DNA of 9,085 nucleotides, from positions 1 through 9,085 of the forward strand of contig CAJTSY010000025.1 in NCBI GenBank assembly GCA_910578995.1, written 5' to 3'. The stretch comes from an uncultured Acetatifactor sp. (lineage in GTDB: Bacteria; Bacillota; Clostridia; Lachnospirales; Lachnospiraceae). The position numbers were made by a program, and so were the translations under genes. Numbering within the stretch: position 1 is the first letter of the stretch; the number at the start of each line of letters is the position of its first letter. Below, one piece after another: positions 1 to 6,920 of the stretch. The notes beneath the pieces were generated by a model. That model made no database searches. It was not told the DNA's origin and worked only from the letters and a program-made list of their open reading frames with translations.

Positions 1-121
1 TATGCACAGAGTGGCAGAGGGGAGACTTCCTGTTCGTCTGTACATGGGCATAGGAGAGAACGTGCCGTTGCCGTGACTTACAGACCACAGCGGAACCACT
101 AAAGGAAAGGAGCAGAGAGAA
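1..121. other. valS upstream region
   Basis: No coding region is supported in these 121 bases. The only clear signal is the valS ribosome binding site AAAGGAG at 106-112, nine bases before the ATG. Clostridial aminoacyl-tRNA synthetase genes are often controlled by a tRNA-sensing T-box leader, so I looked for the conserved antiterminator sequence and a terminator with a T run; neither is present on the + strand here. A promoter or leader may lie further upstream, outside the window. Confidence 0.5.
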
Positions 122-2842
122 ATGAGCAAGGAACTGGCAAAGACCTATGACCCAAAGGGCCTGGAGGACAGACTGTATCAGAAATGGCTTGACAAAAAGT
201 ATTTTCATGCGGAGGTGGATCACAGCAGGACGCCTTTCACCATCGTGATCCCGCCTCCAAATATTACAGGGCAGCTGCATATGGGACACGCTCTGGACAA
301 TACCATGCAGGATATCCTCATCCGTTTCAAACGGATGCAGGGATACAATACGCTGTGGCAGCCGGGAACGGATCATGCGGCCATCTCCACGGAGGTCAAG
401 ATCATTGAGAAGCTGAAGGAGGAGGGCATTGACAAGTACCAACTGGGCCGGGAGAAATTTCTGGAGCGTGCATGGGCATGGAAAAAGGAGTATGGCGGAC
501 GTATTATCTCCCAGTTAAAGAAGATGGGTTCCTCCTGTGACTGGGACAGGGAGCGTTTCACCATGGATGAGGGATGCAACCGGGCCGTGGAGGAAGTCTT
601 TGTGAAGATGCACCAGAAGGGCTATATTTACAAGGGCTCCCGCATCATCAACTGGTGCCCTGTGTGTAATACTTCCATTTCCGATGCCGAGGTGGAGTAT
701 GAGGAGCAGGCGGGACATTTGTGGCATATCAAATATCCTGTGATGAAGGAGGATGGAACTCCCAGTGACACGGATTTTCTGACCTTTGCCACCACCAGGC
801 CTGAGACCATGCTGGGAGATACGGCGGTGGCCATTCATCCGGAGGATGACAGATACGCCCATCTCATCGGGAAGAGTGTGATGCTGCCCCTGATGAACCG
901 GGTGATTCCTGTGGTTACGGACACTTATGTGGACAGGGAGTTTGGGACAGGCGTGGTGAAGATTACCCCGGCCCATGACCCTAACGACTTTGAGGTGGGC
1001 AAGCGTCATAACCTGCCTATCATCAATGTGATGAACGATGACGCCACCATCAATGAGAACGGCGGAAAGTTCGCGGGAATGGACCGTTATACCGCCAGAA
1101 AGGCCATAGTGGAAGAACTGGACAGTCTGGGGCTGTTGGTGAAGATCGAGGATTATACCCACAATGTGGGAACCCATGAGCGCTGCAAGGTCACTGTTGA
1201 GCCTCTTGTGAAGGAGCAATGGTTTGTGAAGATGGATGAACTGATCAAGCCGGCGGTGGAGGCTGTGAAGTCAGGGGAGATCCGGCTGATTCCGGAGCGC
1301 ATGGAGAAGACCTATTTCAACTGGACGGACAATATCCGTGACTGGTGTATCAGCCGCCAGTTGTGGTGGGGGCACAGGATTCCCGCTTACTATTGTGACG
1401 AATGCGGGGAAGTGGTGGTGTCCAGGTCGAAACCGGAGGTGTGCCCTAAGTGCGGCTGCACTCATTTTACCCAGGATCCGGATGTCCTGGACACATGGTT
1501 CTCTTCTGCGCTGTGGCCTTTTGAGACTTTAGGGTGGCCGGATGATACGGAGGAGCTGAAATATTTCTATCCCACGGATGTGTTGGTGACCGGTTATGAC
1601 ATTATCTTTTTCTGGGTCATCCGGATGATTTTCTCCGGCTTTGAACAGATGGGGAAGAAGCCTTTCCACACGGTGCTTTTCCATGGTCTGATGCGGGACA
1701 GCCAGGGACGTAAATTTTCCAAATCCCTTGGCAATGGCATCGATCCCCTGGAGCTCATTGAGCAGTACGGCGCAGATGCTCTGCGGCTGACTTTGATTAC
1801 AGGCAACGCTCCCGGAAACGATATGCGTTTCTACTATGAACGGATGGAAAACAGCCGGAATTTCGCTAACAAGGTGTGGAATGCATCCCGTTTTATTATG
1901 ATGAACATGGATGGAAAAGCGGTGACCGACCCGGGGGAGGGCCGGCTGCAGCCGGTGGACAGATGGATCCTGTCCAAGTTAAATGACCTTGTGAAGGAAG
2001 TTACCGATAATATGGAGAACTATGAACTGGGCATCGCCGTACAGAAGGTGTATGATTTCATCTGGGATGAATTCTGCGACTGGTATATCGAGATGGTAAA
2101 GCCCAGGCTTTATGCGGGGAAAGGCAGGACGGAGCCGGAGTGCGACAGGGAAGTCGCCAGCCGGAATGCCGCTCTCTGGACGCTGAAAACCGTCCTTACT
2201 GACGCGCTGAAACTGCTGCATCCCTATATGCCCTTTATCACAGAGGAAATTTTCTGCACGCTTCAGGGGGCGGACGGAGAGGAATCCATTATGATCAGCA
2301 GATGGCCTGAGCACAGGGCTGACAGATGTTTTGCGAAGGAGGAGAAGGATATCGAGATCATCAAGGGAGCTGTGAGGGGGATCCGGAATATCCGCAGCGA
2401 GATGAACGTGGCTCCCGGCAAAAAGATTGCGGTGCACGTAGTCAGTGACCGTGAGGATATCCTGGACACCTTCACGGAAGGAAAGCTGTTCTTCGCCTCC
2501 CTGGCCGGGGCAAATGAGGTTACCATGCTGCGCAGGCAGGCCGGAACCGGAGCGTCGGGGCAGGATGCCGGCATGGCTGAAAACTCCGTGTCCGTGGTGA
2601 TCCCGGGGGCCACTCTGTATATTCCCCTGGCGGACCTGGTGGACATCGCCCAGGAGATCGAACGCCTGGAGAAGGAGCAGAAGCGCCTGGAGGGAGAGCT
2701 GGCCAGAGTGAACGGCATGCTTTCCAATGAGAGATTCCTGGCCAAGGCTCCGGAGGCCAAGGTTGCCCAGGAGCGGGAGAAACTGGCAAAATACACCCAG
2801 ATGATGGAACAGGTGGCACAGCGCCTGGCCCACCTGCGCTGA
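122..2842 (+). CDS. valS: Valyl-tRNA synthetase
   Basis: Class I aminoacyl-tRNA synthetase that charges tRNA-Val with valine in the cytoplasm. At 906 residues it is complete and of normal bacterial size. The Rossmann-fold signature HMGH is at residues 53-56, after PPPNITG. The second ATP-binding signature reads KFSKS at 531-535, the usual KMSKS with Phe for Met. The CP1 editing domain that removes mischarged threonine is marked by TFATTRPET (221-229) and GTGVVKITPAHDPND (275-289). Cys pairs at 179/182, 425/428 and 441/444 include a zinc-ribbon-like four-Cys site just before DVLDTWFSS (454-462). The anticodon-binding domain follows, and the last 65 or so residues are the charged coiled-coil tail typical of ValRS. 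The ATG is supported by AAAGGAG nine bases upstream. No truncation or missing motif was seen. The identification is secure. Confidence 0.98.
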   Translation: MSKELAKTYDPKGLEDRLYQKWLDKKYFHAEVDHSRTPFTIVIPPPNITGQLHMGHALDNTMQDILIRFKRMQGYNTLWQPGTDHAAISTEVKIIEKLKEEGIDKYQLGREKFLERAWAWKKEYGGRIISQLKKMGSSCDWDRERFTMDEGCNRAVEEVFVKMHQKGYIYKGSRIINWCPVCNTSISDAEVEYEEQAGHLWHIKYPVMKEDGTPSDTDFLTFATTRPETMLGDTAVAIHPEDDRYAHLIGKSVMLPLMNRVIPVVTDTYVDREFGTGVVKITPAHDPNDFEVGKRHNLPIINVMNDDATINENGGKFAGMDRYTARKAIVEELDSLGLLVKIEDYTHNVGTHERCKVTVEPLVKEQWFVKMDELIKPAVEAVKSGEIRLIPERMEKTYFNWTDNIRDWCISRQLWWGHRIPAYYCDECGEVVVSRSKPEVCPKCGCTHFTQDPDVLDTWFSSALWPFETLGWPDDTEELKYFYPTDVLVTGYDIIFFWVIRMIFSGFEQMGKKPFHTVLFHGLMRDSQGRKFSKSLGNGIDPLELIEQYGADALRLTLITGNAPGNDMRFYYERMENSRNFANKVWNASRFIMMNMDGKAVTDPGEGRLQPVDRWILSKLNDLVKEVTDNMENYELGIAVQKVYDFIWDEFCDWYIEMVKPRLYAGKGRTEPECDREVASRNAALWTLKTVLTDALKLLHPYMPFITEEIFCTLQGADGEESIMISRWPEHRADRCFAKEEKDIEIIKGAVRGIRNIRSEMNVAPGKKIAVHVVSDREDILDTFTEGKLFFASLAGANEVTMLRRQAGTGASGQDAGMAENSVSVVIPGATLYIPLADLVDIAQEIERLEKEQKRLEGELARVNGMLSNERFLAKAPEAKVAQEREKLAKYTQMMEQVAQRLAHLR

Positions 2843-2865
2843 AGGGAAGTCCGACACCCTGACCC

Positions 2866-2900
2866 GGACAGGCAAAAGAACAAAAGCTTACTGCCTGTCC
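2866..2900 (+). terminator. Hairpin after valS, possible terminator
   Basis: A perfect 9-bp inverted repeat (GGACAGGCA at 2866-2874, TGCCTGTCC at 2892-2900) with a 17-base loop lies 23 bases after the valS stop. The stem would be stable in RNA, but no T run follows, so it is not a canonical intrinsic terminator. It could pause polymerase, protect the valS mRNA 3' end, or mark the boundary with folC. Confidence 0.35.
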
Positions 2901-3066
2901 ATTCCAGGCCTGGGATCCTCATGATTCTGAAAGGCAGCTGCGGGCCGGGTTCAGGACAGAGTATGGCGGCAGGATATTGCGCCAGGTATCTGCGCCGATC
3001 ATAAAAGTCAGAGAGATAAGTCAAAATATACGCCGGGAAATATGCCGGGACTATACAGCGCGAATT
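2901..3066. other. valS-folC intergenic remainder
   Basis: Non-coding on the + strand as far as I can tell. It holds a weak sigma-A-like candidate promoter (TTGCGC at 2977-2982, 17 bases, CATAAA at 3000-3005) that matches the consensus at only about half of its positions. It also holds a short near-tandem repeat in which AAATAT followed by GCCGGGA occurs twice (3024-3038 and 3038-3050; the first copy has two extra bases). Neither is strong enough to call as a functional site. Confidence 0.3.
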
Positions 3067-3077
3067 GAGGGATAAGC

Positions 3078-4436
3078 TTGAAAAAGAAAAACATCACCAC
3101 CTTTCGGGAGGCCGAAAATTACATTAATGAGATCCCGCGTTTTACCTCGAAACACAGTGTGGAAGAGACCCGGGAATTTCTCCGTCTTCTGGGGGACCCG
3201 GACAGGGACATGCGGATCATCCATGTGGCGGGGACGAACGGGAAGGGGTCTGTCTGCGCCTGTATGAACAGTATTCTGGAGGCGGCCGGATACAGGACGG
3301 CCCTTTTCACCTCTCCCCACCTGGTGAGTATCCGGGAAAGATTTGTGGTGGAAGGAAAGATGGCCGCGGAAGAGGAATTTCTGGAAGCATTTCTTCATAT
3401 ATATAATAAGTTGGACTGGGAGGCCCTGGAGAAGGATGAGAGGGCCTACCATCCCACCTATTTTGAGTACCTTTTTTTCATTGCCATGGTGCTGTTCCGG
3501 GTGAAAAAGCCGGATTACTGCATTCTGGAGACCGGGGTGGGAGGCCGGCTGGATGCCACAAACTCTGTTTTCCGAAAAGAAATAGCTGTCATTACGCATA
3601 TCGGCCTGGACCATGTGGAATATCTGGGGGATACGGTGGGAAAGATTGCCTTTGAGAAAGCGGGTATCATGCAGGAGGGCGTGCCTGCGGTTTACTGGGA
3701 CACTTGCCAGGAGACTTCCGCAGTGTTTCGGGAGCGATCCGGGAAGCTTGGAATTTCCGCGTATTCCGTGTCGGAAAAGGACTATTCTTTTTCAAATTTT
3801 AAGAATAAAACCATTGATTTTTGCGTACACACCCGGTATGATAGAGATATTCCCCTCACGCTGCATTCCATTGCCGGGTATCAGATGGAGAACTGTACCC
3901 TTGCGGTCCGCGCCGTTGAGGTGTTGGATCAGGGGAGGACCATTACCGCCGGCCAGATACAGCGGGGCGTCGGCTCCTTTTTCTGGGCGGGAAGGATGGA
4001 AGAGGTGCTTCCGGAGGTCTATGTGGACGGAGCCCACAATGAGGACGGCATCAGGGCCTTCCTGGAGACGGTGGCTGCGGACGGCCATTTGGGGGCCAGA
4101 AGCCTGTTGTTCGGTGTGGCGAAGGATAAAGATTACGAACATATGATAGGAAAGTTGGCAGGTTCCGGACTGTTTGGCCGGATCGCGGCGGCACGTATAC
4201 GGGGAGCGCGGGCGTTGGACGAGGCCTGCCTGGAAGAGACGTTTGGGAAGTATGCCCATTGTGTCCTGAAGGGATACAGCAAGGCGGAGGACGCTTTTTA
4301 TGAGCTGCTGAAAGGGCGGCGGCAGGCGGAACGGATCTATGTCGTGGGAAGCCTGTATTTGGTTGGTGAGATAAAGGAGCTGCTGGATCATGATAAATTT
4401 CGAAGAAGAATTGAAGAAATTTCACCCCAGTCTTGA
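3078..4436 (+). CDS. folC: Folylpolyglutamate / dihydrofolate synthase
   Basis: Mur-ligase-family ATP-dependent enzyme that adds glutamate to folates and, in the bifunctional bacterial form, to dihydropteroate to make dihydrofolate. At 452 residues it is of usual or slightly long size. The P-loop AGTNGKGS is at residues 51-58, followed by TSPHLVSIRERF (79-90), the HIGLDHVEYLG motif in the central ATPase domain, and DGAHN, which opens the C-terminal glutamate ligase domain. The start is TTG at 3078: an in-frame TGA lies at 3066-3068, the ribosome binding site GAGGG (3067-3071) is six bases upstream, and the next internal Met (residue 45) would cut into the domain just before the P-loop. Whether it shares a transcript with valS is unclear because a 235-base gap and hairpin separate them. 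Its 3' end overlaps the small gene at 4390. Dihydrofolate synthase activity cannot be separated from folylpolyglutamate synthase by eye. Confidence 0.95.
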   Translation: MKKKNITTFREAENYINEIPRFTSKHSVEETREFLRLLGDPDRDMRIIHVAGTNGKGSVCACMNSILEAAGYRTALFTSPHLVSIRERFVVEGKMAAEEEFLEAFLHIYNKLDWEALEKDERAYHPTYFEYLFFIAMVLFRVKKPDYCILETGVGGRLDATNSVFRKEIAVITHIGLDHVEYLGDTVGKIAFEKAGIMQEGVPAVYWDTCQETSAVFRERSGKLGISAYSVSEKDYSFSNFKNKTIDFCVHTRYDRDIPLTLHSIAGYQMENCTLAVRAVEVLDQGRTITAGQIQRGVGSFFWAGRMEEVLPEVYVDGAHNEDGIRAFLETVAADGHLGARSLLFGVAKDKDYEHMIGKLAGSGLFGRIAAARIRGARALDEACLEETFGKYAHCVLKGYSKAEDAFYELLKGRRQAERIYVVGSLYLVGEIKELLDHDKFRRRIEEISPQS

Positions 4437-4554
4437 GGTGGAGGACGCGGAGGATTCCATTTATCATCAGGATCTGACGGATATGGCTGACATGCTGATA
4501 AAGAAGATTATGGGCTCCGGACAGGGAAAGACACAGGATTTTGAAAAGGAGTAG
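4390..4554 (+). CDS. Small acidic protein, 54 residues, unknown
   Basis: A short reading frame, ATG at 4390 to TAG at 4552-4554, starts inside folC (47-base overlap, different frame). Its ribosome binding site AAAGGAG (4373-4379) is ten bases before the ATG, and the gene ends two bases before the next gene's ATG. The product begins MINFEEELKKFHPSLEVED and is strongly acidic (14 Asp/Glu against six Lys and no Arg). It has no Cys, signal peptide or membrane segment. Residues 28-41 look like an amphipathic helix. I do not recognise the family. The strong ribosome binding site, tight packing and protein-like composition beyond the folC stop argue that it is translated. It may instead serve mainly to couple translation of folC to the TPR gene. 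Confidence 0.72.
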   Translation: MINFEEELKKFHPSLEVEDAEDSIYHQDLTDMADMLIKKIMGSGQGKTQDFEKE

Positions 4555-4556
4555 CC

Positions 4557-5963
4557 ATGTTTTGTTATCATTGCGGATGCCGTTTGTCGGAGCATGACTT
4601 TTGTACTGCCTGTGGGGCTGACGTATCCCTGTACAAGAAAGTGATCCACGTCTCCAATATGTTTTATAACGAGGGATTGGAAAAGGCAGGGGTCAGGGAT
4701 CTGACCGGTGCGGTGGTCAGTCTGCGCCAGAGTTTAAAATTTAATAAAAACAATATCAGGGCAAGGAACCTGCTGGGACTGGTCTACTTTGAGATGGGAG
4801 AGACGGTCAGTGCCCTCCGGGAATGGGTTCTCAGCAAGAATATGCGCCCTAAGAAAAATATTGCCGGGGAATATATCGACAGGGTGCAGTCCAACTCCGG
4901 GCGCCTGGAATCCCTGACTCAGACGGTCAGGAAATACAACAGGGCGCTGGTGCTGTGCCAGCAGGACAGCAGGGATCTGGCGGTGATACAGCTGAAAAAA
5001 GTGATCTCCATGAACCCCGGGTTTGTAAAGGCTCACCAGCTGCTGGCTCTGTTGTATATGGAGCGACAGGACTGGGAGAGGGCTGAGCGGGAGCTGCGCA
5101 AGTGCAGGGAGATCGACAGGAACAACCTTCAGACGCTGAGCTACCTGAAGGAAGTAGAGCAGATGCTAATGCCGGAGGAAGGCATAAGGCAGTCTGTAAA
5201 ACGTAAAAAAGAAGACGCCGTAAGGTATCAGACTGACAACGAACTGATCATCCAGCCCCTGAATGTGAAGGAGCCAAAGGGGGGAGGCGTCTCATCCCTG
5301 CTGAACATAGGCATCGGCCTGGTGATCGGCCTTGCCTCCATGTATTTCCTGGTGGTGCCTGCCGCACAGTCCAAAGTGCGGAATGAGGAACAGCAGGTTA
5401 TCACCCGGATCAGCAGCGAATCGGATGCCAAGACGGCCCGGATCCAGGAACTGGAAAGCCAGGTCGCCGACATGGGTGAACGGGAAAAGGAGATTCATGC
5501 GCAGCTGGAGGAGTACGTGGGGGTGGATGGGACGGTTCAGAATACGGAGCTGCTCCTCAATGCCCTGGCAGGATATATGGAGACCCAGGACGCGGCGGCA
5601 GCGGCGGCAGAGCTGGAGTCCGTTTCCCAGAGGGTGAACATGGAAGAGATGACGGAAGGGTTTCGGAGGCTGTATACCGCTGCCGGCGGGGTGATTTTTC
5701 CGGAGCTTGCCGCCCAGTATTTTAACGAAGGACACCGTGCCTTTAACGCGGGCAGTTATTCCGCGGCGGCAGCGGCCCTGGAGCAGGCGGTGGCCTATGA
5801 CGCGGCCAATGAGGAGGCTCTTTATGAGCTGGCCCAGTCCTACAGGATCCTTGGTGAAAACGACAAGGCCCTGGAGGCTTACAACAAGGTAATACAGCTG
5901 TTTCCGGATTCCTGGAGGGCAGAAAACTCCAAATCCTATATTGACCGTCTGAACGGGAACTGA
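4557..5963 (+). CDS. Zinc-ribbon TPR membrane protein
   Basis: A 468-residue protein of unknown specific role, probably a membrane-bound scaffold. In order: an N-terminal zinc ribbon with Cys at 3, 6, 16 and 19 (an extra Cys at 8); TPR-like helical repeats at about 34-95 and 125-200 (for example VKAHQLLALLYMERQDWERA); a basic linker; one hydrophobic segment at about 247-269; a charged coiled coil at about 275-320; and a second TPR block at about 383-465 (YFNEGHRAFNAGSYSAAAAA). With no signal peptide and positive charges before the membrane segment, the zinc ribbon and first TPRs should face the cytoplasm and the coiled coil and last TPRs the outside. The ribosome binding site AAAAGGAG (4544-4551) overlaps the end of the preceding small gene. 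A clear terminator follows. Two runs of five or six Ala (346-351 and 403-407) are encoded by an identical 15-base sequence. It sits next to spoIIA, but the terminator argues that it is not part of that operon. Confidence 0.85.
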   Translation: MFCYHCGCRLSEHDFCTACGADVSLYKKVIHVSNMFYNEGLEKAGVRDLTGAVVSLRQSLKFNKNNIRARNLLGLVYFEMGETVSALREWVLSKNMRPKKNIAGEYIDRVQSNSGRLESLTQTVRKYNRALVLCQQDSRDLAVIQLKKVISMNPGFVKAHQLLALLYMERQDWERAERELRKCREIDRNNLQTLSYLKEVEQMLMPEEGIRQSVKRKKEDAVRYQTDNELIIQPLNVKEPKGGGVSSLLNIGIGLVIGLASMYFLVVPAAQSKVRNEEQQVITRISSESDAKTARIQELESQVADMGEREKEIHAQLEEYVGVDGTVQNTELLLNALAGYMETQDAAAAAAELESVSQRVNMEEMTEGFRRLYTAAGGVIFPELAAQYFNEGHRAFNAGSYSAAAAALEQAVAYDAANEEALYELAQSYRILGENDKALEAYNKVIQLFPDSWRAENSKSYIDRLNGN

Positions 5964-6000
5964 AGATACGAAAATGTTTTTATGCATTAAAGTACGAAAG

Positions 6001-6033
6001 AAGAGAACCTATGGATACTGTAGGTTCTTTTTT
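6001..6033 (+). terminator. Intrinsic terminator after the TPR gene
   Basis: Inverted repeat AGAACCTA (6004-6011) and TAGGTTCT (6021-6028) with a nine-base loop, extendable outward by G-T and A-T pairs, followed by six T at 6028-6033. This is a standard Rho-independent terminator and the best in the window. It should end the folC / small gene / TPR transcript. It lies just 23 to 32 bases upstream of the two possible spoIIAA starts, leaving little room for a separate promoter. Confidence 0.85.
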
Positions 6034-6065
6034 GATGAGATTTTTCAGGAAAGGATGTGGACAGT

Positions 6066-6389
6066 ATGGAACAGATTAAAGTGGGGGATTTCCGGGTAAT
6101 CGACAACTGCCTTATGATACGGCTTCCGGAGGAGATCGATCATTACGGGGCGGGGCTTATCTGCGAAAATGCGGACAGATACCTGCTCAGGGAGGAGGTT
6201 CAGAATGTGGTGTTTGACTTTGAGAAGACGAGGTTCATGGATTCATCGGGAATAGGCATTATTATGGGACGGTACCGGAAGATAGCCTGTTTCGGCGGCC
6301 GTGTTTATGCCATTCATGTGGACAGGCAGATAGAGAGGATATTCAGGCTGTCAGGATTAAATAAAATTGTGGAGGTACTGGAATCATGA
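6066..6389 (+). CDS. spoIIAA: Anti-sigma-F factor antagonist SpoIIAA
   Basis: STAS-domain anti-anti-sigma factor. In its unphosphorylated form it binds SpoIIAB and frees sigma-F in the forespore; SpoIIAB phosphorylates it to switch it off. The phosphorylation motif FMDSSGIG places the target serine at residue 60 (first Ser), equivalent to Ser58 of B. subtilis. The product is 107 residues from the ATG at 6066; B. subtilis has 116. An in-frame GTG at 6057 would add three residues. I prefer the ATG because AAAGGA (6050-6055) is ten bases upstream of it, though GTG with AGGA (6047-6050) six bases upstream is also possible. The stop overlaps the spoIIAB start by four bases (ATGA), implying coupled translation and near-equal amounts of the two partners. 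Confidence 0.95.
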   Translation: MEQIKVGDFRVIDNCLMIRLPEEIDHYGAGLICENADRYLLREEVQNVVFDFEKTRFMDSSGIGIIMGRYRKIACFGGRVYAIHVDRQIERIFRLSGLNKIVEVLES

Positions 6390-6877
6390 AGAACGAAATG
6401 GAGATTATCTTTGACGCGGTGTCGGAAAATGAAAGTTTTGCCAGGGTGGCGGTGGCGGCATTCATCACCCACCTGAATCCCACGGTGGAGGAGATGGCGG
6501 ACATCAAGACCGCGGTGTCGGAAGCGGTAACCAATTCCATCATACACGGTTACGGGAACCTGAAGGGCTGCGCCAGGGCCGGCAGGGCTTCAGGGCCGCA
6601 GGCCGGGAGCGGTGCCGGCCCGGGGAAGGTGCGGATATCCTGTGCTTTGGAAAACAGGATATTACATATCGAAATTTCGGACAGCGGGAAGGGAATCGAG
6701 GATGTGGAGAAGGCTATGGAGCCCCTGTTTACCACCAGGCCTGACCTGGAGAGATCCGGAATGGGATTTGCGTTTATGGAGGCATTCATGGATGAACTGG
6801 AGGTGGAGAGTACCCCGGGCGAGGGGACAATAGTGCGGATGGCGAAAAAGATAGGGATCGGGGAATGGATAGCATGA
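6386..6877 (+). CDS. spoIIAB: Anti-sigma-F factor / serine kinase SpoIIAB
   Basis: GHKL-fold ATPase that binds sigma-F and keeps it inactive in the predivisional and mother cells, and phosphorylates SpoIIAA. The N terminus MKNEM...NESFAR closely matches B. subtilis and keeps Arg20, the contact residue. The N box EAVTN (46-50), the ATP-binding motif DSGKGI (99-104) and the lid LFTTRPDLERSGMGF (114-128) are all present, so it should be active. At 163 residues it is about 17 longer than the usual 146. The excess lies in a Gly/Ala-rich stretch at about residues 57-80, between HGY and the next strand KVRIS. The GC-rich DNA for this stretch is described separately. The gene overlaps spoIIAA and precedes sigF by 43 bases. 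Confidence 0.96.
   Translation: MKNEMEIIFDAVSENESFARVAVAAFITHLNPTVEEMADIKTAVSEAVTNSIIHGYGNLKGCARAGRASGPQAGSGAGPGKVRISCALENRILHIEISDSGKGIEDVEKAMEPLFTTRPDLERSGMGFAFMEAFMDELEVESTPGEGTIVRMAKKIGIGEWIA
6576..6621. repeat. GC-rich inverted repeat within spoIIAB
   Basis: A perfect 9-bp inverted repeat, GGGCCGGCA (6576-6584) and TGCCGGCCC (6613-6621), encloses 28 bases. Within and around it CAGGGCCG occurs twice (6574-6581 and 6591-6598, period 17). It coincides with the codons of the extra Gly/Ala-rich loop in SpoIIAB. In the block 6554-6625, 58 of 72 bases are G or C, clearly above the flanking coding sequence. This suggests local duplication or a small palindromic insertion that kept the frame. 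Confidence 0.6.
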
Positions 6878-6920
6878 GGAGGGAACAGAGCAGGGTTCCA
6901 CGGGGTGCGGAGGTTTCAGC

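Noticed and set aside
88..101. Sequence resembling the reverse complement of the T-box motif upstream of valS
   Set aside because: GCGGAACCACT is only a partial match, is on the wrong strand to regulate valS, and no terminator or specifier stem could be seen around it.
515..1219. Long open frame on the minus strand inside valS (also 1979-2875 and 2263-3024)
   Set aside because: These oppose a fully conserved valS frame, their products show no recognisable motif, and long antisense frames are expected in GC-rich coding sequence.
5967..5999. TACGAAA repeated at 5967-5973 and 5993-5999, considered as sigma-H -10 elements or an operator
   Set aside because: Neither copy has the GAAT core or a matching AGGA-type -35 element at the right distance. 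A 7-base repeat alone is weak evidence for an operator.
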